From Lingula anatina (Eukaryota > Brachiopoda > Lingulata > Lingulida > Lingulidae): DNA of 64,000 nucleotides. Below the pieces are notes generated by a model. The model had not been told where the DNA came from and did not search any database. It was given only the letters and a program-made list of their open reading frames with translations. Position numbers and translations under genes: made by a program. The DNA is taken from the NCBI RefSeq assembly GCF_001039355.2, contig NW_019774513.1:438543-502542 (forward strand), read 5' to 3'. Below, one piece after another: positions 35,766 through 47,310 of the stretch (within the stretch, counting starts at the first letter, position 1; every line of letters starts with the position of its first letter).

Positions 35766-36238
35766 CTGCTTTTCATGACAAGTAGTTCAAAATTTTGGGG
35801 GTCTGGTTCCACCAGTATTCCGGTCCAGTTGCGTGATTTTTCGAAAAATAAAGAGTTACTGCCCTGCTCCCCGTCCCAAGCACCGGCCTCCACAAAGAAC
35901 CCATTGCGTCGCTGGTGCAGAACTTGATCAACCAGACTACTTTGGCCGTTTTGGGAATAATCAATTGCTTTGGGCCTCTTAAGATTCCGAGGCCTCCTAG
36001 ACGGCGTATAGAGCAGTTTGCGCCTCACAAACTCTAGCAGCCTGGGATCAAGTGCGTCCAGTTCTCTCGAGAAAAGATCTTGAAGAACCTCGATGTCTGT
36101 ACTGCTTCTTTCTTTCATTTCAAATGTAGAGGAAGGTCCACCACTGTGGGAGAATGTTTTGACGTAAAACCCCATCATGATGAACACAGTTAGTATGATT
36201 ATTGTACATGCCAGTAGGAAATGTTCTTTGTAATGCAT
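35766..36238 (-). CDS. FkbM-type methyltransferase gene B, first coding exon
   Basis: 473 nt, donor AGCAG|GTTTGTG, predicted product 293 residues with 34677-35085. Residues 7-26 (FLLACTIIILTVFIMMGFYV) form the membrane anchor. A Ser-rich stem follows. Motif I FFVEAGAWDGE is at 114-124, sequon NWT at 137-139 and EPDP at 144-147. The family transfers methyl groups from SAM, usually to oxygen on sugars or small molecules; the animal substrate is unknown. Acting in the secretory pathway lumen is inferred from the anchor and sequons. The ATG is 3 nt after the 5'UTR intron acceptor (TTTTGTAG). Confidence 0.88.
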
Positions 36239-36429
36239 TTTCTACAAAAACAGAAAAATACATATAAAAAAGGATAGATATTAATTTTAAGAACAAAACA
36301 TGCATAAAAATGAAAAAAAGAAAAAACAAGAAAATTCATATACATACCTCTGTAAATGAAACATTAATTGGAATCACATGCTTGAGCCATTGTATTTAAA
36401 TTCGATCATACTCGTAATTAACGACAGCA

Positions 36430-36431
<2 letters not shown>

Positions 36432-36504
<73 letters not shown>
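36432..36504. repeat. (CT)n(TA)n microsatellite
   Basis: In the 5'UTR intron of gene B. Matching tracts occur in D (47127-47181) and F (60751-60809). Confidence 0.95.
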
Positions 36505-36508
<4 letters not shown>

Positions 36509-36778
36509 TGAAACACAAGCTGGAAATCCAGGAATGATTTCATACCTTTAGCTGGCCACTTCACTACCTAACGGTAAGTTAGTAACAACATGCATCCACT
36601 TACATCAGTCTGATGAAGGTCTACGTCCAATTAAGCGGTAAGCTAACAGTATGAAAGCATTCCAGGTTGTTATTTATAATTACCATATATGCAGTAAGTG
36701 TGGAGTATTCGATTATTTTCTTTAACATTCTTTAATGTAGGTACAGGACTTTAAAAAGTAAAATCTGATTATACTTAC

Positions 36779-36805
36779 CGCTGGGTCTTGCAGTCGTTGC
36801 ACTGG
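36779..36805 (-). other. Gene B non-coding first exon
   Basis: Ends at donor ACCCAGCG|GTAAGTATAATC. The start is estimated from the TATA box at 36829-36836. Confidence 0.55.
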
Positions 36806-36828
36806 GCAACAGCAATATAACTGCAGCT

Positions 36829-36836
36829 TTTAAATA
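36829..36836 (-). promoter_or_regulatory. Gene B TATA box
   Basis: TATTTAAA followed by AGCTGCAGTTATATTGCTGT, a block conserved upstream of genes B, C, D, E and F at the same distance from the first donor. Confidence 0.6.
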
Positions 36837-37872
36837 TGATATGCATGATTTATCACTGATTACATCATAAATTATAAAGTCGTCTTCATATTGAAAATGC
36901 GGTTTTCTAGATCGTATTTCAAGATGATGGCGGATGTCTGGAGATTGGTGCTTTATTGTAAAAAAATTCATCCATGAAACCATCGTTTATATCAACATGC
37001 GTTCGACTTTGAATATCCTTTAAGTGTCATTGGTTAAATCTCTGTAAAAAAGACGCACATGCTGGTGTGTAAACTTTAGAGTGAATACGATGTTTTTATA
37101 ACACGAGTATATAATGATGGAATTTTTTGATTTTGATTTAAGATATTGGGGAGACCAGGCTGGTTGGACCCCGGGGTAAGTTGCCCCCCCATCAATTTAT
37201 GAAAAAGTAACAACGGGATGAAAAAAATTGATCACATCATTTTGTAAAGTGACCGTATCTTATAATTCCAAGAAAGCTTCGGTCGTAAAAAAAGTATTAT
37301 TTAGGCGGTGAGTCCAAACGAAAAAAAAAAAAAAAAATGTACATCTTAAACTTTATTTAAGAGATTTTAAAATCTATTTAGATAGGCTTTAGGTCAAATG
37401 TGATATATGCATACGGCATCAAACTGAAGATCATTGTTTCATGTTTCACAGAAATGCATCATCGTTGTTCATTCTAGTACCAAAATGGTTGCAATCCTTT
37501 AAAAAAAAAATGTTGGCCCCCTTGACTAGGGCAAGTTGGACCCTCATATAGACCACAATCCTTTGCGCGCAACAGAGCTACAGACCATTGTTAAAACAAA
37601 TATGCATATGAAGTCATTTTTTTTGCCACAAAAGCATACCAAATGCCAGCATATAGTTTCAAATAGTATAACTAAGAGTATTACCAAAAGACATCGTTTA
37701 ATATTACCCAAGAATGATATTTGAATCCATTTTTCTGCTAGCTGTCTATGGTGTATATATGTCAAAGGCCTGGATCAAATCTAGTCCTATGCATAAAAAC
37801 ACAGACCCCATGTTTATTACGCCCTGGTTGGGCACATTCTTTATGTTGTCTTTGCATTGTTAACAGCATAAT

Positions 37873-38037
37873 AATAATCATCATCATCATCATTTAGAGC
37901 CTATTGTGTTCCACTGTTGGACAAAGGCCTCAGCTTGCTTTTTCCATTGTTTCCTATCCTGAGCCTCAGATTTCCAGTTTGGCCAAGGTTTCTTCTTCCA
38001 AGACTTCCAGTAGTCATCTAATTCATCCCTCCATCGT
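37873..38037 (-). mobile_element. 5'-truncated non-LTR retrotransposon (LINE) 3' end
   Basis: Flanked by perfect 13-bp duplications TTAACAGCATAAT at 37860-37872 and 38038-38050. On the minus strand it encodes 48 residues, RWRDELDDYWKSWKKK ... AQDRKQWKKQAEAFVQQW, a composition typical of the C-terminal end of LINE ORF2, then TGA and an (ATG)n tail. Insertion by target-primed reverse transcription fits all of this. Confidence 0.8.
37891..38037 (-). pseudogene. LINE ORF2 C-terminal remnant
   Basis: 48 codons and a stop, with the family marks RWRDEL, AQDR..W and FVQQW. Everything upstream was lost by 5' truncation on insertion. Confidence 0.7.
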
Positions 38038-39620
38038 TTAACAGCATAATGGGCAAGTTAAATGACCAAGTTAATTGGCCAAGCTGCCGGTTTGTTTGTA
38101 TGGCATGTGCAGGGGATGTCTAAGATCAAGGCACATATAATGATACTAATAGGTGTGGCAAATGAGATATACTTGTATTTCATTACCTGTGATTTGTAAA
38201 ATACATCAGAGGATGATACTTTTAAAGAAGTTTAATGTTTAAAGAAAAGACATGTAGATTGATTTAGTAACATTTAATGTTAAATGTTAAATTAAAGGTG
38301 TTAAACGTTAAATTAAAGGTGGGCTTCATTTGTGCCTTGATCTAAGACATCTCCTGCACATGCCATACAAACAAACTGGCAGCTTGGCCAATTAACTTGG
38401 TCAATTAACTTGGTCATTTAACTTGTCCATTATACTTTTAACAATACAAAGACACCATAAAGAATGGGCCCAGCCAGGGCGTAATAAACAAGAGGTCTGG
38501 GCTTTTAATGCATGGGACTAGATTTGGTTCGGGCCTTTGACATATACATGGGGCAGATAAGTAGGTCACATAAGTAGGTTAAATTTCTGACCAAAAATTT
38601 AAAGAAAGGGGCAGTCTAAGGCTCTTTTATGGCTGATCAAGTGATTCATTCAGTTTATCCCTTGGCATGTCGACTTTATTTGAGTGGTATAAGAAACTAG
38701 TAGAAGTGGTTTATATGTGTTATTGGAAACCCACGCCTTACCGATGCTCGATTCAAATGTACCTTTAAGACTGAATTTCTTAGTTTCTTTTAAAACAAAA
38801 AAATATTATTCGTTTTTCATTAAATAACTGCTTTATACCATTATTAGTTTATTCTTAATTTAAACAAAACAAGTTTAATTAATATATATTTTGCTTTTTG
38901 CAACCCATACGACGTACATACAAAAACCTCAATATACATGTATCTGCCTCATTTGAACTACTTATTCACCAAAGACTCTCAAAAATCAATATGTTAAAAT
39001 AAAAATGTGTAAAAATGTATTTCGCGTCATTTACATAGGATACTTACTGCATTTTCGTATAGGTTGCCAACTTGCCCCGACCCTTTGGGCAACTTTGGCA
39101 AATTGTGAGCCATCTAGCATACGTTGCATACGTTGGTAAGTTCATGGGGCTTATTTTGAAATTGGTTTTGTTGCTTTAATTCATTCCCAGTTGGCTCTAC
39201 AAGGCCAGAAGTGTCTAACTGGGACAACTAGACCTGGACTCCCTTTCTTGTGTTTTTTCACAGAACCGTTGATAAATATGGGTAGGGCAATCACTAATAA
39301 AATATTTGGAAGCTATGAGAGCGGAACCAGCTCATTGAATAATGCTCAATTAAATCCCCTTTACACTGGACGGTGTCCTTTCTGCGTCCCTTGTGCGACC
39401 CTGAAACTGGCATATTTGTGGTAGTAAAAAGGAGGCACAAGCATCGCTTTTGTTGCAAAATGAATGCTCAAAGATCGTCCGGTTGTCGGCGCGTGAACTA
39501 TTATTGTTTTTTACTCCAAAAGAGGGCCGAAGAAAGGACGTCGTCCAGAGTAAAAGGGGCATTAGCGATGAGAGCTGTATGCCCTGTGTGACAAGTTTAT
39601 ATGCAGAATATATATATAAA

Positions 39621-39744
39621 GTTAATTACCCCCTTACAGCTTGTAGTAGGCAGGACGGACATTTAAGTCGGATTATCTGAAAGTAATCTAGTGAGACTCC
39701 CCGCGGGGATAGATCGATCTAAAATCTATGGGAATAGAGGCAAA
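39621..39744. mobile_element. MITE family 2, half copy e
   Basis: Only the right half (GTTAATTACCCCCTTACAGC to CTATGGGAATAGAGG) remains. Confidence 0.65.
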
Positions 39745-39787
39745 GATCACGATAAGCTGGGCATGCAGCTGAAGAGGAATTGTTTTT

Positions 39788-39996
39788 ACCGGCGTTGCAG
39801 GAATGGAAGTCCGCTAGGAACTGCAGTCCGCTTCCAATTACTTTGTACAGGTAAGAGTTATCCTAAATACTAGTCCCAGTACCCCAGCTTACCCTAACCA
39901 AGGAGTTACATCTGTTGTAACTCCTTGCCCTAATATGTATTAATCATATGGGAGCCCGGACTTCCGTTCCTAGGACTACCACACTACTCACACCGG
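39788..39996. mobile_element. MITE family 1, copy c with internal hairpin
   Basis: Ends ACCGGCGTTGCAGGAATGG and CACTACTCACACCGG. At 39899-39927 it carries a perfect 12-bp stem with 5-nt loop, CAAGGAGTTACA / TGTAACTCCTTG, absent from copy a. Confidence 0.75.
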
Positions 39997-40069
39997 AATT
40001 ATGCATCTCTGCAATAGTTAAACGTCTCACAATCATGGCCGTCACACCTAACACAATTACAAATCTGGA

Positions 40070-40380
40070 ATGTCGGGTTGGCCTCTGATATCAGTGGATA
40101 CAATTCACCTCCAGTTTTTCAAAAGGTAAATTGTTTCTAAACGGGCTAACCTCCTTTTATCTTTTCTTTATCGTTGATAACAGTAGATCTTAATTTAGTA
40201 AATAGACACTTAATTATCCATGCAGTTCAAAGGTCTTCGAGAAATTTCAAATTTTAATGATCGTCATATTGATTGTTGGACCAAACTATAATCAGCCGGC
40301 TTCTCTAAAATAAACTAGACAAAGTCGTAGGGGTAATGTTACAACCGTTTCATATTCCACCCATATAGAGCGTGTCACTT
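40070..40380. repeat. Array spacer block (also at 44700, 51670, 62010)
   Basis: A conserved non-coding block following the family 1 MITE in each array unit. It contains CAATTACAAATCTG and AATAAACTAGAC marks. No gene is seen in it. Confidence 0.7.
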
Positions 40381-40496
40381 TTGTATCGCTTCCTAAGAAG
40401 GTATTCCCGCATGTAGCCGTTAGGGTTCCTTCATTTCACTGAAAAGTCAATGTGGCCCCACCTCACGCGGATTCTCGCACGTTTTCTTGTTTCGTG

Positions 40497-40504
40497 TGAC
40501 GTCA
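40497..40504. promoter_or_regulatory. Perfect CRE palindrome TGACGTCA
   Basis: Part of a spacer block repeated at 40829 and 62444. CREB/ATF binding is only inferred. Confidence 0.3.
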
Positions 40505-40828
40505 CGCGGTGATTTCCATCACACGTGTTTTCTACGATATCGACAATTGGAAGTCAGTGGAGTAATTTTACAACCGTTTTATTTCCCACCCTCGTTAAGA
40601 CATCTACCAGTATAACGCACGAAGTAGAATTAACAATATAGGTTAAACAAAAGACCAAACAATTGCAAAAACACAGGTAATATCCAAAAATAACTAGAAG
40701 ATTATAGAGGCGATACTACCTCCAGGTATTGTACCACCAACTGGAGTAAGCGCATTCCTATGCACCCACTCCCCTTCATTTCACCTCATTTCACCTCAAG
40801 CGGATTCTCGCACGTTTCTCGTCTCGTG

Positions 40829-40836
40829 TGACGTCA
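40829..40836. promoter_or_regulatory. Perfect CRE palindrome TGACGTCA
   Basis: Second copy, in a ~330-bp local duplication of the spacer block. Confidence 0.3.
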
Positions 40837-41074
40837 CACAGTGATTTCCATCACACGTGTTTTCTACGATATCGACAATTGGAAGTCAGTGGAGTAATTT
40901 TACAACCGTTTTGTTTCCCACCCTCGTTGTGATATCTACCGGTATAACGCATGAAGTATACTTAACAATATAGGTTTAAAAAAAAGGTAATATTCAAAAA
41001 TAACTAGAGGATCATAGTGGCTATACGGCCTCCGGATATTGTACCACCAACTGGAGTAAGAACATTCCTATGGA

Positions 41075-41119
41075 CCCCCCCCCCCAAAAAAAAAAAAAAA
41101 AAAGAGGGGGGGGGGGGGT
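41075..41119. repeat. C-run/A-run/G-run inverted repeat
   Basis: GGACCCCCCCCCCC, a poly(A) stretch, then a long G run ending GGTCC. The ends are complementary and could form a hairpin. Confidence 0.8.
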
Positions 41120-41201
41120 CCACCACCAGTGATGTGTTAGACAAGCTCTAGGGTTGCAGTAAGCTTGTTAACCTACTATATGAAAAAAAATCATCCGATG
41201 T

Positions 41202-41610
41202 TTAGTGGACATCTTGTCGCACAAACGTAAGATCTTGCCCGATAGGCTGCACTTCTTTATACATCCCGGTTCGAGTAAATACCCCTCTAATATCTATCAA
41301 AGCCTGACTGTAATTCTTACTACGCTGATGAACTTCCACCGTCCACATATCGACCGTTATTTTATCCCACGGGAAAGATCGGAGAACCTCCAGCTCTGCT
41401 CCCTCTATGTCGAGGGAAAAGAAGTCTACGTGTGTCCGTCCAATGGTGCTTAAAAGCGTCTGGATCGGCAGGCAAAGTAATTTGCTCTTTCCCTTAACAC
41501 TTATTCGTTTGTTTATTGGGTTGATGGCTCCACTATCTGCTCTGCTGGATAACGTGAAATCTAGCCAAATGGGTTTACTCGTGAGGCAGGACTGGACCAC
41601 AAATGCCTTC
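41202..41610 (-). CDS. FkbM-type methyltransferase gene C, final exon
   Basis: 409 nt after acceptor CATTTCAG|GAAGGC, encoding 135 residues with VDFFSLDIEGAELEVL, an NYS sequon and the C terminus VRQDVH. The variable segment reads INKRISVKGKSKLL, intermediate between the A/B/G and D/E/F types. The reading frame is intact. Confidence 0.88.
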
Positions 41611-41897
41611 CTGAAATGAAAGGTATATGTACCTTGTAATGGGAATCATATAAAGGGCAATGTGTACACACTTTGTATGTCTAAACATTTGCAGTCCGCG
41701 GTTATAAATGTGATTCTATCAATTCTATTTAAGTGTAAATTTTTGTAACCACAGAATTGTATCACAGAATGCGCCCACTTTCTTCACTGCCTTAAGAAAA
41801 CTGTAATTTTCAACTGTAACGCGAGAGAAATGCGTAACAGTATAGAAATGTGCCATGATTTAACCAGCGACATATTTGTGAATACTACTCTCTTCCA

Positions 41898-42231
41898 GGG
41901 CGGCAGATTGATTTTCCACAGATATTCACAGATTTGATAAAGATACAGTCATTTTGGTCTGAAATTTCAACCACAAAAGTCCTCAATAATAACTGCAGCC
42001 CTGTTAGACGGTATGTGAATACCTTGTGAAAAATCAATCGGGGTATTATCCAAGCATGCTGTACAGGGCGGCAGATTGATTTTCCACAGATATTCACAGA
42101 TATGATAAAGAGACAGTCATTTTGGTCTGAAATTTCATCCACAAAAGTTCTCAATAATAACTGCAGCCCTGTTAGAGGGTATGTGAATACCTTGTGAAAA
42201 ATCAATCGGGGTATTATCCAAGCATGTTGTA
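41898..42231. repeat. 168-bp direct tandem duplication
   Basis: Two near-identical units start GGGCGGCAGATTG at 41898 and 42066, within the gene C intron. The unit is related to the Mutator-like MITE at 29135. Confidence 0.9.
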
Positions 42232-42446
42232 CAATTCATTTGCGTCATGGTAATTTGCTTTTATTGGGCCACATAGGTCATAATGAGCAACAAAGTGACT
42301 TGTAAGTTATGGGGTGTAAAGTTCCCTTTTGTAACCTTGACCTTTTGTCACCTTGACCTGCTTGTATCAGACACCGAGACAAGCACAGACATAAATTAAC
42401 TCCTAATTCGTAAAAAAGAAATATGTCTACAAGTGCCATCTCAAAC

Positions 42447-42919
42447 CTGCTTTTCATGACAAGTAGTTCGAAATTTCGGGGGTCTGGTTCCACCAGTATT
42501 CCGGTCCAGTTGCGTGATTTTTCGAAAAATAAAGAGTTGCTGCTCTGCTCCCCGTCCAAAGCACCGGCCTCCACAAAAAACCCATCTCGTCGCTGGTGCA
42601 GAACTTTATCAACCAGACTACTTTGACCGTTTTGGGAATAATGAACTGCTTTGGGCCTCCTAAGATTCCGAGGCCTCCTAGACGGCGTAAAGAGCAGTTT
42701 GCGCCTTACAAACTCTAGCAGCCTGGGATCAAGTGCGTCCATTTCTTTCGAGAAAAGATCTTGAAGAACCTCGATGTCAGTACTGCTTCCTTCATTCATT
42801 TGAAATGAAGAGGAAGGTCTACCACTGTATGTGATTGTTTTGTCATAAAATCCCACCACTAAGAACACAGTTAGTATGATTATTGTACATGCCAACAAGA
42901 TATGTCCTTTGTAATGCAT
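42447..42919 (-). CDS. FkbM-type methyltransferase gene C, first coding exon
   Basis: 473 nt, donor AGCAG|GTTTGAG, product 293 residues with 41202-41610. Anchor ILLACTIIILTVFLVVGFY. The motif I region reads FFVEAGALDGE: the Trp found in all other copies is Leu here, next to the conserved Asp-Gly. It shares SQNGQSSLVD with gene B, so B and C are close relatives in this exon. The intron (836 bp) holds a 168-bp tandem duplication. Confidence 0.87.
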
Positions 42920-43464
42920 TTTCTACAAAATAATAGTAATAAATAATAAATAATAACAATAAAATAATTGATTAATTTAAAAAGCATAGAGATTAGCTTT
43001 AAGATAAACATGCATGAAAATAGAAAAATGACAAAGAAGAAAATTTATGTACATTAATGAAAAATTAATTGGAATCAGATGCTTGGACTATTGTATGTAT
43101 TTAAATTCGGTCATACATGTTATCAACGTCAATAATTGTAAAGTGCAAAAGACATCGAGCAATAATGTTCATTAACTTCGTAGTTGAAACATATATGATA
43201 ATTATAAAACACAAGGGATGATGTCTTACCGTTAGCTGGTTGCTTAACTAACTAGCTGTAATTTACTAACCACATGTAATTACAGTCTGATAAAGGCCTA
43301 TGTCCAAGTTGGACGTTAGCTAACGGTATGAAAACATCCCTACTCTTATTTTGTAATTACCATATGTGCAGTTAGTGTCCAGTATTCGGTTCATTTTTTT
43401 CACATTCTTTAATGTAATGCAGTACCTAACAAAGTTAATGAATCTCATCATACAGGGTACTTAC

Positions 43465-43500
43465 CGCTGTGCCTTGTAGTGGTCGAAGAATATTTTAGGC
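43465..43500 (-). other. Gene C non-coding first exon
   Basis: Ends at GGCACAGCG|GTAAGTACCC. The 5' limit is estimated from the TATA box at 43522. Confidence 0.5.
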
Positions 43501-43521
43501 GACAGCAATATAACTGCAGCG

Positions 43522-43529
43522 TTTAAATA
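43522..43529 (-). promoter_or_regulatory. Gene C TATA box
   Basis: TATTTAAA then CGCTGCAGTTATATTGCTGT, as in gene B. Confidence 0.6.
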
Positions 43530-44286
43530 TATTAGAATATATATTATTTATATATATATATACGGGTATTACATGCATATTTAAACGCTGAAGTTTTACT
43601 GCTGTTGCCCAAAATAATCATTAATTATAAATCCGCCTTCATTTTGAAAATGCTGTTTTCGAGAACGTATTTCGAGATGAAAGCGGACCCTGGAGACGGT
43701 TGTTTAATTGTTAATAAAAGCATCCATGAAACCATCTGCTACATGAACATGGTGCGTTCGGAGAGCAGGCCCTTTGAACATCCTTTAAGTATCTCTGGTT
43801 TGATCCCTCCTTGTAAGAAAGACGCACATGCTGGTTTGTTAACTTTAGAAACCAATGCGATATGTTTTTATAACATTTTATAAATCTTAATGTATTCCCG
43901 GCTTTAAATTTCACGGCGACAATTTTCACAAAACCATTGATATATCTGACTAGGGCAATGACTAATAAACAATTTGCAAGCTATAGATGCGGAACCAGTT
44001 CATTGAATAATAGCGATGAGAGTTGTATGCCCTGTGTGACAAGTCTTAGCAGAATATTTAGAGTGAGGTCATCAGGGAATAAGTCGGCGCTGCTTTAAAA
44101 GGAGTCGACCATATTTAGTCCGCGGATCTGTATTTAGTCCGAGGATCAACATGTTCTTAAATAAATGCCATCAAAATTCTAAAAAAATTAACGTTATCGT
44201 TCACATTTCCTCGCGGAAGCCCTCGAGCTGTGTATATCGGCGACACAATAGGTCACAATAAGCTGGGCAGAAGAAGAATTGTTCAT

Positions 44287-44499
44287 AACGGTGTTGCAGG
44301 AATGGAAGTCCGCTAGGAACTGCAGTCCGCTTCTAATTACTTTGTACAGGTAACAGTCGTCCTAAATACTAGCCCCAATACCCAAGCTTACCCTTACATG
44401 TACCTTGGACATAATAAGAGATCCTTTTTATGTCCAAGCATGTACTAAACATATGGGAGCCCGGACTTCCGTTTCTAGGACTACCATTCCTGTCACACA
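44287..44499. mobile_element. MITE family 1, copy d with a different hairpin
   Basis: Same family as 39788. At 44404-44438 it has an unrelated perfect 11-bp stem, CTTGGACATAA / TTATGTCCAAG, at the same internal point. Confidence 0.75.
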
Positions 44500-45429
44500 G
44501 GGCTACCATCTGATTAGTTTATTATATTATATCACTCTACTTGTATCAACGTCCGTTTAAAATGAAACTTTTTGTTTAACTGGGTACAGTAAAACATGTG
44601 TTATACAAAGTGCAATGATTTTGTTTTCGCGGTGCCTCTTTCACAGAATTATGTATCGCTGCAAAAATGGTAAAAATGTCACAATCATGGCCGTCACAGC
44701 TAACACAATTACAAATCTGAAATGACGGGTATGCCCCTGATATCAATGGATACAATTCATCCCCAGTTTTTAAAAGGTAAATTGTTTCTAAACGGGCTCA
44801 CCTCCTTTTATCTATTTTTTATCTTTGACAACAATAAATCTTACCGTAATTCAGTAAAGAGACACTTGATTATCCAAGCAGAAATTCGAGAAATTTCCAA
44901 TTTTAATGGTCGGCATATTGAATGTTGGAGCAAAGGGCAATCAGCCGTCTTCTCTAAAATAAACTAGACAAAGTCGTAGCTGTAATGTTACAAGCTTTTG
45001 ATATTCCACCCATATACAGCTACCAGTCTACTTTTAACTCTCGATTCGACAATAGGAAGTCAGCGGAGTAATTTTACAACCGTTTTATTTTCCACCCTCG
45101 TTGAGACATCTATAACGCATGAAGTAGACTTAACAATATAGGTTAAAAATAGCAAATGTTAGGTAATACCCAAATAACTAGAGGATCATATAGGGGATAC
45201 TGCCTCCGGGTATTGTACCACCAGCTGGAGTAAGCGCATTGCTATGGAAAAAAGGGACACCACCACCACCAGTGTTGTGTTTGACAAACTCTACAAAATG
45301 CAATAACCAAAATTCTCATTTTTTGTAGAAACTCACAATGTATAAGAAAATCTAGGGGAAAAGTAAAAAGTTAATTACAGGGTTGCAGTAATACATAACC
45401 TACTATATAAAATAAAAACCCTCCAATGT

Positions 45430-45838
45430 TTAGTGAACATCTTGTCGCACAAACGTAAGATCTTGGCCGATAGGCTGCACTTCTTTATACATCCCGGTTC
45501 GAGTAAATACCCCTCTAATATCTCTTAAAGCCTGACTGTAGTTCTTTGTGAGTTCATGAACTTCGACTGTCCATATATCGACCGTTATTTTATCCCACGG
45601 GAAAGCTTGGAGAACCTCCAGCTCAACCCCCTCCACGTCTAGAGAAAAGTAGTCTACGTGTGTCCGACCAATGGTGCTTAAAAGCAACTGAATCGGTAAG
45701 CAAAGTAGCCTGGTCTTTCCTACAACATTTATTCTGCTGTCTATTGGGTTAATCGCCCCACTATCTGGACTGCTGGATAACGTAAAGTCCAGCCACATAG
45801 GTTTACTCGTGAGGCAAGTCTGGACCACAAATGCCTTC
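45430..45838 (-). CDS. FkbM-type methyltransferase gene D, final exon
   Basis: 409 nt after acceptor ATCATTTCAG|GAAGGC. The D-x-E-G motif reads VDYFSLDVEGVELEVL, the D/E/F type, but the last ~25 residues (VQPIGQDLTFVRQDVH) match B and C. This internal switch suggests conversion between paralogs. The frame is intact and a 631-bp intron separates it from the first coding exon. Confidence 0.88.
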
Positions 45839-46106
45839 CTGAAATGATAAGAATTGTACCTTGAAAGAGAGAGTATGTACTAGCGTTTTCAGCCTCCAGT
45901 CATAAATTCCTGAAATGGTCGTACTTTGAAAGACAAAGTTTATGCTAGCAATTTTGGTCTCAGGTTATAAATTCCTAAAATGACGTTTCAATGCACTTAA
46001 AAGTCAAATTATATACTAGAGCATTTAGTCTGTGGTCATAAATTTGCCTCCACAAGTTCGCATCAATTAATTTTTGGTCTTTTAGAAGTTTGTGTGATTC
46101 AGATTG

Positions 46107-46292
46107 TCAAAGCCTTGCATTTTTAGAGAAAACAAACACCGGGCACTGACACAGATTTTTAACTAAAACTCTATGGGGATCGTCAGGTACAGTATATCCC
46201 AAAGTTTTTATTGCAAAGGATTTGGCTTGGAAAAGAGTGGCGTCAGATATAATGGTAACCAAGTAATATCTTACTGTTATCAATTCAGTCAT
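46107..46292 (-). other. Intronic open frame shared by D, E and F
   Basis: A 61-codon frame (SDATLFQAKS, TVPDDPHRVLVKN) lies in the D intron with relatives at 53760-54056 and 59732-60016 but not in A-C. Most differences change the amino acid, so it is probably not a working exon; it may be a relic. Confidence 0.3.
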
Positions 46293-46469
46293 TTTTACTA
46301 AGAAGGCACTGGGTAAAAAAACAGTTCCTTATTGTAACATTTATCTGTAAGGAATAACATTTCATAAGTACCACATTTAGAGACAAGCACACTAACCGAG
46401 GAATTAATACGCATATGTAATACCAGAAGAACGTAAGAGTTTACCTGTGCAACCATAGAAAGTACCTAC

Positions 46470-46942
46470 CTGTTTTTCATGACAAGTTGCTCAAAATTTT
46501 GGGGGTCGGGTTCTATCAGTATTCCGGTCCAGTTGCGAGATTTTTCAAAAAATAAAGAGTTGCTGGTCATTTCTCCGTCCCAAGCACCGGCCTCCACAAA
46601 GAAACCGTTCCGACGCTGGTGCAGAAATGTATCTACAACTTTACTTTGTCCGCTATGAGAATAATCCAGTGTGTTCGGTCTCTCAAGCTTCCGAGGCCTC
46701 CTAGAAGGTGCATAGAGCAGTCTGCGCCTCACAAACTCTAGTAGCCTGGGATCAAGCGCGTCAAGCTCTCTCGAGAAAATATCTTGAAGAACTTCGATGT
46801 CTGTACTGCTTCTTTCATTCATTTCTAATGTAGAGGAAGGTCCACCACTGTGGGCGATTGTTTTGACGTAAAACCCCACCATTGTAAACACAGTTAGTAT
46901 GATGATAGTACACGCCAGTGGGAAATATCTTTTGTAATGCAT
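46470..46942 (-). CDS. FkbM-type methyltransferase gene D, first coding exon
   Basis: 473 nt, donor AACAG|GTAGGTAC, product 293 residues with 45430-45838. Anchor PLACTIIILTVFTMVGFYV, stem DALDPRLLEFVRRRLLYAPS, motif I FFVEAGAWDGE, sequon NWT, and EPDPQNF. Without splicing, translation would stop at the codon right after the donor. Its promoter is at about 49.3 kb; the 5'UTR intron is long (~2.4 kb) because a Tc1/mariner inserted in it. Confidence 0.88.
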
Positions 46943-47126
46943 TTTTTTCTACAAAAACAGAAAAAATACATATAAAAAAGTATAGATATTAATTTTAAGA
47001 ACAAAAACATGCATAAAAATAGAAAAAGAAAAAAAAAAAGAAAATTTATGTACATAAATGGAATATTAATTGGAATTATATGCTTGAGCTATTGCGTTTA
47101 AATTCGATCGTAATTAACGTCAACAA

Positions 47127-47181
47127 TCTCTCTCTATCTCTCTCTCTCTCTCTTTCTCTCTCTCTATTTATATATATATAC
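47127..47181. repeat. (CT)n(TA)n microsatellite
   Basis: In the 5'UTR intron of gene D. Confidence 0.9.
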
Positions 47182-47310
47182 AAATGAATGTTTTATCAAA
47201 AGAGAGATTCCAGTTTGTTATTTGTTAAATTATCCAAGTTTTTGTTATTCATATTTTGTTGTCACCGGAGGCAGTAGAAGAGTTTCCTTTGGCTTATATA
47301 TATATATCTA

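Larger units (their letters stand above)
37760..38542. mobile_element. Foldback element with long inverted arms
   Basis: Arms of roughly 280 bp begin TGTCAAAGGCC on both sides. Flanking TATA repeats are at 37756-37759 and 38543-38546. The second copy of the host repeat reads CTGTATATACATGGGG at about 50258, the exact empty site. The left arm is interrupted by a LINE fragment. Confidence 0.8.
37148..39085. mobile_element. 1.9 kb repeat with GGGGYAAGTTGSC ends
   Basis: Bounded by GACCCCGGGGTAAGTTGCCC on the left and CCAACTTGCCCCGACCC on the right, with a third copy of the GGGCAAGTTGGACC motif inside near 37525. A second copy lies at 49690-50802, and a fragment of the left end at about 61613-61687. 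The corresponding stretch near 43880-43930 lacks it. The superfamily is unknown. It is enlarged here by the foldback element at 37760-38542. A ~60-codon frame shared with the other copy (about 37536-37724) is not recognised. Confidence 0.6.

Noticed and set aside
41205-41619. Plus-strand frames opposite FkbM final exons (also 28467-28911, 53371-53610, 59230-59469, 62926-63469)
   Set aside because: They recur only because the coding exons on the other strand are conserved; no independent signals.
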